64,000 nt of DNA from the NCBI GenBank assembly GCA_945910005.1, contig OX246740.1:54528638-54592637 (forward strand). Reading direction: 5' to 3'. Below, piece after piece: positions 48,486 to 61,600 of the stretch (positions within the stretch are counted from its first letter, which is position 1; the number at the start of each line of letters is the position of its first letter). Source of the DNA: Isoperla grammatica. Taxonomy: Eukaryota; Arthropoda; Insecta; Plecoptera; Perlodidae. The position numbers and the translations under genes are program-made. The notes beneath the pieces are model-generated. The model had not been told where the DNA came from. It worked only from the letters and a program-made list of their open reading frames with translations, and ran no database searches.

Positions 48486-48589
48486 CATAACTGAACGACT
48501 TCAAAACATGTTATTTATTCATGAGTATTGACAGATATGCCAGTCAAGATCTCATTAACGTTATTAGATGTTTGTTCTGTCAACAATAC

Positions 48590-48740
48590 AGAACTTCGTA
48601 TTACGACGACAAGCGAAATATGTAGTCTTGGACTAATTGTATTCTCAGTAGAAACAACGCTTCTGATTGGTGGTTGCCATGGAGAAAACAATTCGATCCG
48701 GACTAAATATTTAGCGGGCTGGCATAATATCAAACCTTAG
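48590..48740. mobile_element. Relative of the 46544 MITE-like element
   Basis: It shares CTGATTGGTGGTTGCCATGG followed by AGAAAACAA and a similar terminus (GGGCTGGCATAATATCAAAC). The left end is not clear. Confidence 0.4.
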
Positions 48741-50872
48741 TACAAATAATATTTCACTAAGGCTATACCACAACGGAAAAGTGATTTGATGACTGAATAC
48801 TGTTAAAAAACTTAACATATTATTATAAGTATGTCTGTTATTTTAATTCGGTTATCTACAAGGTTAATTTGAAATATCAACGCCGGTAATTACAATATTA
48901 AAGATATTTTCCACTTAGGATTTAGTTATAACTAATCCAAATTGAGCTCGGTTTACACTATTTCACTCTGGTGTAGCATTATTGTAATACAATTAAAACA
49001 CAATTATGGCGCGTGGATTTAATATTGGCGGTATAGTTATGAATCGATCCGAGTTAAGTCGATACTCTAATCAACGTAATTGATATTTCAATCCATTACT
49101 GGTAGATAATTTACGCACTAGACATAAATGTGTACATTCTGAGACAGGTTTCCAGCCGAGGTATTAATTAGAGTGAGAAGTTGATGGAAAGGATATAATG
49201 AGAAGCGACCACTATACGAGCAATGTAAGTTTGTGTTGCACAACACTTTGAATATAATTATATTGACCTCCAACGATAATTTCCACTTAGGAACTCTAAC
49301 TGATAGATCGTCGTCTTTGTTTTAGGCGGGGTTAAGGATAAATATTAATTATCTTCCATCCAATCGTTTGATGTATAATTAGTGAGTTGTAGATAAAAGT
49401 TATAGACAATTAACTAATAAGCACTAATAATGAACACGAGTTTAAAAACCACACACTTTAGTTTATTGCGTCTCTGATTTATTCTATTTATAGCTATTAT
49501 TTGTGAATCAGAATGTAGGTTGTATAATTGTTCCAAACACAACTACGTAGGTGAAATTGATTCGAATACAATACAATAGTTGTATTTTTGATGAGTGTAC
49601 ATGCTTAATAATCATCCATTTCTTCATATCATTAGATATTTCTTAAATTTAGTAAGTTTGTGGGCAGTTAAAAAATAAATGATCATCGAAACAACTATGG
49701 TAACGTTGAGCACTGAATCCATGTGACAGTCGCAACATTTCAACACCCTCACGTCTTCATACCATTAGGGGTTGTCACGTGTCAAACAACCCACCCTCCC
49801 TCCCGCTACACAGGAGCTCCTAACCTGATACGCATTAGTCTCCCTAAAACAATGACAGTAATTAACATCAATTGACATCTATAATTGTCACAATTGATCT
49901 CAGTCGTTACTCCGGTACCAATTGACATCGACATTTGGAGAGTAATTAAATTTAAAACCACATCAATCGTGCACTTGATTAAACACTGACTGACAAACAA
50001 AACACGCACGAATTGGTACTTGTTTTATTTATACCTATAACAAAATGGCGGCCAATCCCGTTGATCGATTGCACTTTTTAGTTCTACCACAGAGCGAAAG
50101 TGAAAAATTGCCAGTTTGCCTTCAATGTCGGTCATAGATTTAATTTGGAAACACTTTTATAAACGGTTACTAAAAGCCATTATTTATTGCAAAATTTGAG
50201 ATGGGATTCCCTTCAAATAATCGAACACTGTGATGGCAATGAAATTATACAAAGTGGCATAGAGTGCGTAAGGTGACCTCTGGAGGTCTCGTATCTGTTT
50301 GCCATCCATCTGAGTTGTCCTTTTATAAAGTTACATAATAAGAACGAAAAATGGAGTTCAGTGGGTCAAAGTCACAAAAACTTGAAGAGATGTATTTTAA
50401 AACAAAGAAAGAAAGATAAAAAAGAAAACAATTCTTGGTTTTGATCCTACAGTTTGGACAGTTAAAAAAATATTATTTCGATTTAATGTGGTAAAAATAA
50501 ATAAAGCTTACATATATTTCGGTAATATTGTCAAATTATGGGTTGACCTCCAGTGAGTTTAATTCTACTTATAATGTAGAGGTTCCAGGTCTAGATTCCG
50601 TTATGGAATGTTTACTTTCATTTGAAATATATTGATTACATAAATTTGACACTAAAAAAACAGATGTTAACGGTGTATTTGGAGTCGCCATAGCTTGTAC
50701 AATATCCCTCATGAAATTGAGTGTAACTACTTGGGAAGAGATTAGAGAATAAATACAAATTTAATGTGTGCGTACGTATGCCTAGGGTTTTGTGAGGTAA
50801 TTTTTCGTGTAGTGGTGACAAGTGGCTTAAGCGACCCTTCCCGACAAACAGGTTATAGTGAAAAGTCTTCAC

Positions 50873-51391
50873 ACCTGAGTATATTCCAATTAATCCCAAT
50901 TGCATCTGTTTTCAAAACAAACCTGCGTACATACTACAGATTTTGAGATAATTACGGGAGTTTGACGGGCTGACCTGATAAATTACGTAATGTCGAAAAT
51001 TACGTAATGTCACAAATAGTCGCGATTTGTAAGAGAACCTGAGTATATTCATTGAATTTGATTCCTTCTAATTAATCTCAATTACATCTCCTTTAAGCAT
51101 ATATGAACAAACCTGCGTGACATACTACAGACTATGAGATAATTACGGAAGTTTGACGGTATGTCATAAATGACGTAAAGTCACACATAGTAGCGATTTG
51201 TTAGAGAACCAGAGTATATTCATTTAATTTTACTCCTTCTAATTAATCTCAGTTACATCTGTTTTAACATTATATAATCCAGCTTGCGTGACATACCACA
51301 GATTTTGGGCAAACTACGGAAGTTTGTCGGGCTGTCATTCGAAAATTACATAATGTCACACAATATAGTAGCGATTTGTAGGAGAACCTGA
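50873..51391. repeat. 180-190-bp tandem repeat, about 2.8 copies
   Basis: Markers C(C/T)TGCGT.ACATAC.ACAGA at 50922, 51112 and 51292, each followed by an ATTACGTAATGTC-like block and GTAGCGATTTGT.AGAGAACC. The outer copies are incomplete. Confidence 0.85.
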
Positions 51392-51582
51392 CTCCAAAAC
51401 GATCCCCGCACATTTATCGCCGACAAGTGTCGGTCTTATGTCGCATCGCGCTCACCATCAAAGGGCCGACGATTATCTCTTAAGCCATCCATCCATTCAT
51501 ACCACTTTGTAATTTAAAATGCGACAATTAAAACTCTTTCTCTCTGGAACGTGTCCCATTGTGTCGCACAGATCTGAGTCAG

Positions 51583-51910
51583 GCGCATGCGCACTAGCTG
51601 CTCCTCAATGGTGACGTCACACTGCGCATGCGCACTAGCTGCTCCTCAATGGTGACGTCACACTGCGCATGCGCACTAGCTGCTCCTCAATGGTGACGTC
51701 ACACTGGGCATGCGCACTAGCTGCTCCTCAATGGTGACGTCACACTGGGCATGCGCACTAGCTGCTCCTCAATGGTGACGTCACACTGCGCATGCGCACT
51801 AGCTGCTCCTCAATGGTGACGTCACACTGCGCATGCGCACTAGCTGCTCCTCAATGGTGACGTCACACTGCGCATGCGCACTAGCTGCTCCTCAATGGTG
51901 ACGTCACACT
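51583..51910. repeat. 41-bp array, 8 copies, NRF-1-like plus CRE in each
   Basis: Exact 41-base spacing from 51583. Each unit holds TGACGTCA (a CRE palindrome). In six of eight units the unit start GCGCATGCGCA makes an NRF-1/EWG-type palindrome; units 4 and 5 read GGGCATGCGCA. The units are otherwise virtually identical, so expansion was recent. It may be a regulatory cluster or just a minisatellite seeded by a promoter. Confidence 0.95.
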
Positions 51911-52940
51911 GTAGCGGGGGTGTCAAAGTGATGATTAGACGCATGATGGGCCTTCATCTGATGGGACGAGGGATCATTACTGAATCTGGGAGGAGAGTGA
52001 ATTGGTTGGAGACACGCTATGTCGTGAGGATGGGTGCAAGCATTCACTTAGCATGCGCGTATTAGGACTCGACACAATAACCATCTATGTATACTGGCGA
52101 CGCCGTAAGAAGCGAAGTGTCCCTTAACATTCTAGGAAGAGACGGTCGCTCCACACGGTCTATTTCAACGGTATTCAACTCGAGATTTCCCGATAGCTGC
52201 ACTGTTATTGTCCACTGTATTGACTGCACCAACCGTGAATGGAATGCGACCCTACCACGTCTGACAACATACGGGCGATATTATCACTAGAATACCTGAG
52301 GTAGGAGAACGGGATGCAACTAGATTTAGGTTGGTACTTGTCACACGCGTCACTTCACTATTACATAATCCGTGACGACAACACCTTGCAAGTTAACGCG
52401 ACGCGACTATAGGAGACTTTCACGGCTGGAGTCAACTATACTCTGGGCACAACCGTGTAAAAGGTGGAGATAATCCAGTGTTTCGCACAGTTGCCATTCA
52501 GTGGTCAGTTCGCTCTCCAAAGGTCCCTGAAGAAGTCCATTACAATATGAGCGAAATATTGTATTTTCTCCGCTTCTTCGAGGTAATTGTAACCGGCAAA
52601 ACCTCAATATAGTACAATTTTTTGTGTACGAAAGTGTATCCTAACATTGATTCGGTACGATTCAAATAACGGTATTTCAAACTTTCTTGTAGGTAATTAA
52701 ATTATTCTAATGGTGTTTAAGAAAGTTAGTTATAATAATAATAAAAACAATGTAAACGTGTACAATGCTAAAATATAATTCTTCACATACAAACAAAACA
52801 TGAGTTTTGCAACTGATAAGAATAGACACTAAGCAGCATTCGGACATTCCTTCCCAACTATTCCACTACTCAACTAGGCTGAAGAAGTTTTGGAATATGT
52901 GCGAGATATTGAGAAAACAAAAGATCAAAATTATATAGAT
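51911..52940. other. No gene recognised
   Basis: Short frames of 60-67 codons downstream of the 41-bp array show no recognised domain. Confidence 0.45.
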
Positions 52941-52944
52941 AACA

Positions 52945-53195
52945 GGGCCTGGATTCACAAAGATGCCTAACTCTAAGTTGTCCTAAGTTAGGCAAATCCT
53001 AGATAGATAAATCAAGATAAATCATCCTTGGGTATTACTGCACACTCACAAGTACAATATTATTAGTTAAATTGTTGTTATTTTACTATATTGTATCTTT
53101 AGGACATTGCAGAGCGATATATGCGTGATTAATTTCACTAAGATTTGCCTAAACTAGGACGTCTTAGCACTAGGCACTTTTGTGAATCTGGGCCC
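52945..53195. mobile_element. MITE with GGGCC(T/C)-GATTCACAAA termini
   Basis: The left end GGGCCTGGATTCACAAAGAT, continuing to TTAGGCAAATC, is matched by the inverse of the right end, giving imperfect terminal inverted repeats of more than 50 bases in a 251-base element. There is no coding frame. The terminus is shared with 2438-2495. Confidence 0.85.
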
Positions 53196-53199
53196 AGAT

Positions 53200-56100
53200 G
53201 TCGTAGGATAAAATAAAAATACTAATCGATATCTTGGGTGTGTTGTAGTTTCTCGGTAGAAGGAAGGAATAAACGACGGATAACCCGTTCGAAGGCTCGT
53301 CACCACGTCGGCAAGCCTGATGCATGCATGACAGAATATACAATAACCGTAATGGTTTTTGTTGCCTTGCCTGTAATGCATCTGCCTGTGTTGCAACCGA
53401 GGCCGGCTGATGATGCGAGTATGATTCATGATCATGCACCATTAGCGATGAGGGGGTGTGGAGAGACGGCACGTAGCCTGCGCCGGTCCAAAGAGCAGAG
53501 ACTGAATTAATACCATCTTGTCTTGCTTTGATATCAGGAGCCGAATTTAGTAAGTCTGAACTTTAATACAAATATCCCAGTGCACTCTAATCTTGACTTT
53601 GTTGAGCAACTCGGACGTATGCTGAAACTTGGGAACACTTATCTGATTCAATGACGGTGCCATTGTGCGTCTGACTCCTGGTTGGTACAGCACACTATAA
53701 GCGGCAGTTCAGGAAGATAGCTACGCTGTAATTGAAAAAGTGTATACATTTTCAAAATATATAAACAGATCTATACGCTTTTAGGAGTCTTATGTAGACA
53801 TGCTCAAGAAATATGTATAACATTATATAAGCATGTTTACTGCAGATTTAACAACTACACGTTTAAAATTAATCAGACTGCACAACTTTCCCAGATTTTG
53901 TTTATGTGGTTGTATTTCGGGCGATGCACCATCGCGTATACCACTTGTCACTACATCCGGCTGAAGCCACAAGAAGGGTTTGTTTTGGCCACAACTTGGT
54001 GACCCTTTTTCGTTTCGCTTCCTGTTTTACTTGAACCCCGATGCTTCGGGTCAGCGAGAAGAGAGACGAGCCAAACTGCTGAGTGATATTAGTCTGATTC
54101 TAAGCGTTAATTTTAATGAATCTATTCGAAAGAGTGGAAGATTAAGATCTATAGACAAATAGTTGAAGTAGAAATTTTATATAATTTAAGAACTCCGTGG
54201 TTAACAATTGAATACTGACATATTTTTTTCCCTCTAATTGTATTTTATGTGTATTATATTAATTTTATGTTAGGATATTACGATTAAAATTAATCTACGC
54301 TTTTCAAATACCCGTAAGGGCACAGTTATTAGCATATGTGTAGATATATTATTTTATCTTAATTTATTGGAGGGGGGGGGGGGGGGTAGAATTGATCTGA
54401 TGAGAGGATTATTCATAGATCTCAATGTATGGCTATCTTTACTACGGACATAAACATACTCATTCAGGAGTCACTTGGATGTCTCACCCACATGAAAGAG
54501 TAAACGCGTGAGTTAGGCTCGGCAGTATGTAAGGAGCGGCCTCACAGACGCTTCACATGCTAACTATGGCTGCAAGACACTTGTATGGTACGGACACACT
54601 TTGCTGCTGGTTCTCACACTTATCTACAACTAGTACTAACGTTTTCGCGTTTAAAAACGCAATGTCTAATAGGAATTCCACTTAGATTGGGATTTTTGGC
54701 ACCCGTTTATGATTTCTTTTTTTTATAATCTTATCGATTCATTCATGCTTCTTTACTAAATAAAGACATCCATTGAGATTTTATTGTTATCGTTATTTGT
54801 GAAATATTTTTTTAATCCGTGGTTCAAAAGAAAAAGTTCTATATTATTATCTCTTTATCACTAGACTTTTAATTTTCCCGCTTCTTAAATATCCTGGTCC
54901 TGGATTATCTGTGATTGCAATATGTGCAGCTTTTATAAACGCATCTAGTCCATAGCCACATGTACTTAATGATATTATTATTATTTTAATTTGGAAGAGG
55001 AAGGGATGGATGGGATATCTGTATTATTTATAGGCATTGTTTAAATAAATTATGTAAACAAATAAATTCACATTTATAGTCTATACCCACTCAGTAACAA
55101 GTAAAACAACGTAGTATAGACTCCGAACACCATCAACGGGTGAGCGATAGCCGATAACCAATCAAAGATCGATATGTCAAATATGAACACATGAATCAGT
55201 GATGACTGGACAGTGCCTTTCTTTTAAATAAAATCCATTGCAAGCCTGCATTATAATTTTATGATAGTCGAGTTTCACAATCCTGGAGTATTTCAATGTG
55301 GCTGTGTAGTTTACCGTAAAACAAAACACCTTTATCTGAAACACGTTCCGTTGTAGTCATGTTTACGTCTCTCAGTACACAGAAAAGAATATTAACCAAT
55401 AAACATTCCCCATGAAAACTTGCAACAGGTATGGCTAAACAGGATAAGTACTATGAGAAACCAGTAAAAATCTCGAACACCGCACCATATATGTATTTAT
55501 GTTCTCAGCTTACTGAAAGAGCAATAAAAAGATTCACTACAAAAGCATTCATGGTAAATTAACTCCTTCATATTTCAACACACAGAAACACCGTAAATAT
55601 AAAACTAAAGTGGCATCTTTCGGTAGCGTAGCAAACGTTTCGCTGGAAGAAAATAAATCTATGAGAAAAAACCTTGGAAATGAAAAACACGTTAAAAAGT
55701 CAATAAAACATTTTTGAATAACTGCGTGGAAGAAAACAAGTCTCTTTCAAAATATGTTGGAATTTAAAGAGAGTGAATTTGAAGAGGACGTGACAAGGCG
55801 GTGTCAGGAGCTCTTGAAGTGCCCTAGAATCCTGGTGACTATAGCCACCCCCTGACCTAACTTTAGTTGGAAACAGGAGCCAGAGATATATATATATTAT
55901 TATTTGACGTTTTACGATTTACTCGATAGCTAGGTTACATATGACGTCGGCCGAATCTGATCCATGTCACATTAGCGGGGTCGTCATAAGAAGAATACAG
56001 CTGAGGGGTTGTTGGGCGTTCAGGTCGCAAAGTGGCCCGGCATGAATGAGAATGAGAAGAGAAACAGACGAAAAAGTGTGGATGATTTAAGATATTCACA

Positions 56101-57215
56101 GAATTAACCAACAGTACTCGAAAATCACCACCTACCCCATTAAAAATATGATGACGTCATTCCAAAAAAAGATTGCGTATAAAGCATTAACTGTCACAGA
56201 ATCACCCAAATATTCCGCTAAAGTACCGCAAACCGTGACCATTAATTAGAAACTAGTGATTGGCTACGGAGTTGACGACCGTGTTTCCGCGCATGCGCAG
56301 CAGTTCGAGATATCGCATAGTCGGAAGCCTCGAGTGCGGTTATACAGTTGTGTTGATCATAGGTTGGGAGAGATAATAAGGTAGAGGAGATGACCACTCT
56401 TCAGTGTTGGCTGGAAGAGACATGGAGAAAAAACGTGTCCATTGTGTAAGATGAGATGAGCGACAGCTTGAGCATTGAGAGACATGACAGTCGTACGCGT
56501 TGTGTAACTTTGTGGTAGCTGGGAGGCGCGAAGTAAATATATTATCTTGAGGAACCAACCGACTATGTTTCTATTCACTTATTTAATTTCGTTTTATCGT
56601 AGAGAGGTTTATTTTAAGAAAGTTCAACATCAATAGCTTCAAAACATTCAATATGAAAATTTTGGAATGGTGTGGAACAAGATAATAGCAAGATCAACAG
56701 ATATTCTTTAAAAAAAAATACACATTTGATTGTATTTGGATAAAATTAGACAAATTCAATAATATCAGATGAAATTGTCTAATTTGATTCCATATCGTAA
56801 TACTTGTATGTTTTGTGTCCATTAGTAGAGAGGTTCCTAGACGAGCTATCTTTATTGGCAGCAGTAACAATGTTGGTGAGAAATGAAATTCTTGATTGTG
56901 TTTAATCATTTTTGAGAAAATCTGAGACCTTGATATTATGTAGCCCCGTACCATTCCAAAATTTCGATAATGAACACAAAACACAACTATAAATAACCAA
57001 ACACACATAAATATCATGCATTTCAAGCTATGTGGGTCGGAAACTAACAATTTTTGACACGTGTATTTATATATTCAACGACTATAGGACTATAGCACGC
57101 ACTAGTGAACATACAAAATACACTTATCTCTGGTGGCGTCATATAGTTACTTCAGTAAATGTTACATTTCCTGTGTTGTGACCTTTTCTCATAAACCGAA
57201 CATGATTTAGAAGCA
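53200..57215. other. No gene recognised
   Basis: Contains a G15 run (54372-54386), the SINE fragment at 55070-55217 and an NRF-1-like GCGCATGCGC at 56289. Overlapping frames at 53154-53510 on both strands are about equally long and were not accepted. Confidence 0.4.
55070..55217 (-). mobile_element. SINE fragment (minus strand)
   Basis: Tail part of the 57269-57682 family: ACCCACTCAGTAAC, then CCAATCAAAGATCGATAT and ATGAATCAGTGAT, with an internal loss of the CCCCCACTG stretch. Confidence 0.75.
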
Positions 57216-57217
<2 letters not shown>

Positions 57218-57266
<49 letters not shown>

Positions 57267-57268
57267 AT
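57218..57268. repeat. (AAAT)n tract at a SINE 3' end
   Basis: About twelve copies of AAAT directly adjoin the SINE tail. In SINE orientation this is a TTTA-rich 3' end. Confidence 0.9.
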
Positions 57269-57682
57269 TACATTTAGAGTCTACCCACTCAGTAACGAAA
57301 CTGATTTTCAGTGAGGGACTTCAATTTAAAGCGACTAAACCAACCCTGTAGGCTCCAAACACCATCGACGAGTGAGCGATAACCAATCAAAGATCGATAT
57401 TTCAAATACGAAACATATGAATCAGTGATTGGACAGTGCGAACACTCGCGGACAAATGTCAGAATCAACAAGGCCGATTCAGTACAACTTTGAATTTATT
57501 GAGTGCTTCGTTGCTAGGACGGCTCCAAAGTCACCGTTTACTGATATTCCTAAGCCAAGAATTAATGGAATTGAATCCACATTAGTAGTTAAAAAACTTC
57601 TGCCTGAAGCGGGATTTGAACCCGGGACCTTCTGCATTGGAAGCAGGGATGCCAACCACTGGACCAACGAGCCCACTTGCAT
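57269..57682 (-). mobile_element. Nearly full-length tRNA-derived SINE
   Basis: In minus orientation it runs: tRNA-like head (57673-57600) with GGTCCAGTGGTTGGCATCCC, anticodon-arm-like CTGCTTCCAATGCAG and B box GGTTCAAATCC; a body of about 280 bases; and a tail containing CTCACTGAAAATCAG and a TTTA-rich end. The head resembles tRNA-Gly(TCC) or a similar tRNA. It is the reference copy for fragments at 44530, 55070, 32117, 1936 and, for the head, about 60220. No target duplication could be fixed. Confidence 0.85.
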
Positions 57683-57944
57683 CAGTCAGGATTGTAAGAC
57701 TATAGAAGTTGAGAAGCTCTGCGTGGTGTAACTGAGTGCAAGATATATCTGCACCCGAGCCGAGTTTGTCACACATGTACGACGCTACTTCCCGCTCCCT
57801 CGTTGCACAACAAGCTTCGCGCACTTGTGCACCGAGCAGTTGACGTTTTCGCATGCACAATAAACTCTAAACTTGGAGTATGTTAATGGTTGGGCTTCTA
57901 GGAAGAGGTGGCGTAACTTCAAGTAAAGATCGGCCAACTACAGT

Positions 57945-58655
57945 CGTGCCTACACGTCTGGGTTCGAGGCTGTTACCGCTACAATGAATGCATCGTACAC
58001 GTTTGGGTTCGAGACTGTTACCGCTACAATGCATCGTACACGCCTGGGTTCGAGGCTGTAACCACTACGATGCATCGTACACGTCTGGGTTCGAGGCTGT
58101 AACCACTACAATGCATCGTACACGTCTGGGTTCGAGGCTGTAGCCACTACAATGGAGCGTACACGCCTGGGTTCGAGACTGTAACTGCTATACAACAAAA
58201 CCTATACGCCTGGGTTTGAGGCTATATAATTGCTATAATTGAGCTTGCACGCTGGGTTCGAGACTATAACCGTTAAAGTCAAGTGTGCACGCCTGGGTTC
58301 GAGGCTGTAACCGCTACAGTTCGAGCATGCAAGCTTTGGTTCGATTCTATAACCGTTATAGTTGAGTCTGAAGCCTGGGTTCGAGGCTGTAACCGCTACA
58401 ATGAGACCTATACGCCTGGGTTCGAGACTGTAGCCACTACAGTTCGAGCATGCAAGCTTTGGTTCGATTCTATAACCGTTATAGTTGAGTCTGAAGCCTG
58501 GGTTCGAGGCTGTAACCGCTACAATGAGACCTATACGCCTGGGTTTGAGGCTATAGTTGCTATAGTTGAGCTAACACGTTGGGTTCGAGACTATAACCGT
58601 TACAGTCGAGTGTGCACGCCTGGGTTCGAGGCTATAACCACTACAGTCGAGCCTG
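57945..58655. repeat. Minisatellite, modal 41-bp unit, 17 copies
   Basis: GGGTTCGAGGCTGTAACC-like cores occur at 57960, 58005, 58046, 58087, 58128, 58169, 58212, 58254, 58295, 58337, 58377, 58418, 58460, 58500, 58541, 58581 and 58622. Spacing is mostly 41 (range 40-45). A three-unit, 123-base block is duplicated (58318 and 58441). Since 123 is a multiple of 3, the 131-codon frame through it repeats itself and is not taken as a gene. Confidence 0.93.
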
Positions 58656-58659
58656 TATA

Positions 58660-61600
58660 TCAATTTATAATATTGTAATTTGTTGCGAAGCGCGTATATT
58701 GGCATTCCAATGCACAGGTATAATAGCTTATAGTAGGAATTCTAACGCGTCAATTTCTCTAAATAAACGCATATTAATCTTGACGAATCTTTCAATTTTC
58801 TTACAGTCACATCATCACACCAAGTTGATATTAATCTAGGGTGCAACAACTTAGTCATCTGGCAAAGAAGTCACCTACAAGCACACCTCACTTATCCTGA
58901 TGCATATTTAGCGCACACTTAATGATACCTACTACAATTTCCTGATGCACTCTCTCTCTCTCCTCTATCAATTCAAATATCACACCTATTTTCAAAATTA
59001 TCAGCACAAGTTCTTCTACGTCTACCTCTTGTCTTCCTACCGTCAACCTCATCCAACCTCTCTCATATTGGTATATCCGTTTTATGACTGGATGTTGCCT
59101 ACACACAAACCCCGACTTATTTGGGGTTCTTTCCCATAGACGTTTAATTTGCTTTTTCTCGTATCATATTTACTATTGTATAAATGTAAATGTGTCCGTG
59201 AATCTATGGTAATCAACAAATTGTATTAATAAAATGTTTTCTGTACTCATAAAAAGCAGTAGACCCCTAAATAAAATAACGTCATACATTTTTATAAATA
59301 ATTACCTGTAAGAACAAGGAAGACTACGGAACATCTTTATGAATCACAGAACATGAGTAAACGAGCATATATGGGTGTGATAGACTCCTTTCCCATATAT
59401 TTATTTCAATATCTCTTGTTTGCGTTTTCTCTTTATACCTGTGTAATTGTGACCGTGAAATCTATGATAATGAACAAATTAGTGAAATGTTTTCTGCACC
59501 TAGAAGACTCCAGCCCTCATAAAAAGCAGTAAACCCCTAAATAAAATTTAAAAATAATTATCTAGGGTCTGGATAAGGGCAAGGCAAAAACCAAAGAACA
59601 TGTTTATGCTCACAGAAGATGGGTTTACGAGCAAAGAGGTGCGAGAGACTTCATTACCGACCGCAAAGAGAGAACCTTGCACGAGCGGTACGAATGAATG
59701 CTTGTAAACAACTTGTTGCGTCGCGGTAATCGCTGTTAACTTATCTGACGAGACCGCCCAGAATCAGACGTGTATATGTCGTAAACACGGATTAATAAAA
59801 GTGTAGGTTAGGTCCGTTGAACGTAAATGATGCATGGTGAGGCATGTTGGAACGTAGGGCTAATTCGTGTGTACGTGTTTGGGCCAAGGCAGTTAGCTAC
59901 GCCAAGTTGGGGCAATTTGATTCACTTAGTTATTTTTGAAGGTAATATTTGGCCTTAATGCAGTGGCGGCTCGTTCTATAGGACCTGCGTTCTGCGGAGC
60001 TGCAGCAACCCCTCGTAAAATGATAAAAACAAACTATTATTATTATTTATTATTAACTAAGTGAGTTTATTTCATGTCCGAAGTATTGAGAACGATGCTA
60101 ATCGAGACGATACGAGGGTGATATATGAAAATGAGAACATGCTAAGAAATCCATGCCCAAGACAGGACACAGACCTGGAACGTAGAATTAAATTCTGACG
60201 TTAAAAACCGCCATATCGAATCGGAACTCGAACCTTGCACCTTCTGTATTAAAAGCAGGAGTAAACCTACAAAACCAACGAGACAAAAACACGAATAACC
60301 ATAAGAAATTTTGTCAAATATTTTAATCATCGTGGTTTTTTATTTGGGGAACTAATTTCATGAGATGACCTTTTTTTAAAGGTTCATTCCACGCCGTTTT
60401 AATTTAGCCGGAAGTTTTTAAAACAATTAGAAAGAAGCAACTACGAGATAGGGGACGACAATAAATGCGGGTGTACTTCAAGCGAGTCACTGCATATTAT
60501 TGCTTCGTGAAGTCGTCCCACCTATGACCCGCCTTTACAAGCAAACAGTCAGAAAGACACAAGTACGAGATGAACAACGACTTGCTTGGTTTGTGTTCGC
60601 CCACTGTCGGACACTGTCTTGAGAGCTGCGGACCACCTGGTAGCCTAACTACCGACCCGGGTGCCTTTCCATGGAATATGTGCGGGAACACGTAACTATC
60701 TCATCAACGCCCAAATGGATTACTACATTCTTGTAACCGAAACAAACTATGTAATTTATACGTCATCTATAGCAAAAACGTTCATTAATATTTTAACATT
60801 ATTCCATGGATTATAAGTGTTAAAAGGAAAGCAAACGTAATGAAAATTTGGTTATGCAACTTTTCAATGTAAGTTACTGTTTGCATTTAAAAAAACTGCA
60901 AGATAAAATCTTGTTCGACTTGGAATTAGTGATATCAGCCCCATACTAACCAAATAAAAAAACGTGAAACAATTCTCTAAGTACAAATATACACGGTAGT
61001 CTTAATTGGAAAGTTAAAAGTTTCATTCTCAAATCAGACAAATCTAACGTTTCTTACAACTTTGTATTTAAATGTGGGGTCAAAACTATTTTTTTCGTAT
61101 CTATTGCTGTTATAAATGAAGCGGTGTGTCAGCAGATAATACTCTGATCCAATGGTAGCGAAATATAATATCTAAGCTTGCATAAAACTGTTTCCTGCAA
61201 AGAAAATGCTTTCAGTAATGCAATAATTACGGAACAACTGAGAGATATGTGAAAACTCAATTCGTGGGTACAAATTGTAAGGGGTAATGATTGCACGAAT
61301 ATATAGAAAGGGTCTCTAACCCCTCTCGGTACTTTCAAAAGCTGTAGACTACGTGCCAGTACCCCGCCACTCACATGCCGTACATAGTATGCGTTACGTA
61401 AACACGCAGCAATGTGCGCTACTCCGCGTGAATGACTACAACACGTTACGTCACTCTGTCCATGAAGAGACGCGATACCATTGGCTATCCAAAACAAACA
61501 ATCGCCCTTTCCGGTCGTCACTGATGTAATTATACAGTTTGACACTTGTAGCGCATTCATTCAGAGCACCAGACTTGTTTACATAGCGTCTGATCCAATT

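Larger units (their letters stand above)
47000..50870. other. No gene recognised; scattered repeats
   Basis: Beyond the SINE, tandem repeat and MITE listed separately, nothing is identifiable. AAAATGGCGGCC at about 50044 is a YY1-type site with a 30-codon frame starting MAANPVDRLHFLVLPQ, but no splice donor was recognised. Confidence 0.4.

Noticed and set aside
57600..57673. Genuine tRNA gene on the minus strand
   Set aside because: A and B boxes and an anticodon-like arm exist, but the ends do not pair into an acceptor stem and a SINE body follows directly.
58283..58678. 131-codon frame with repeated peptide blocks
   Set aside because: The frame stays open because the local higher-order unit is 123 bases; outside the minisatellite it ends and nothing is recognisable.
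61129..61560. 143-codon minus-strand frame
   Set aside because: No domain, signal or splice evidence recognised; no independent support for coding.
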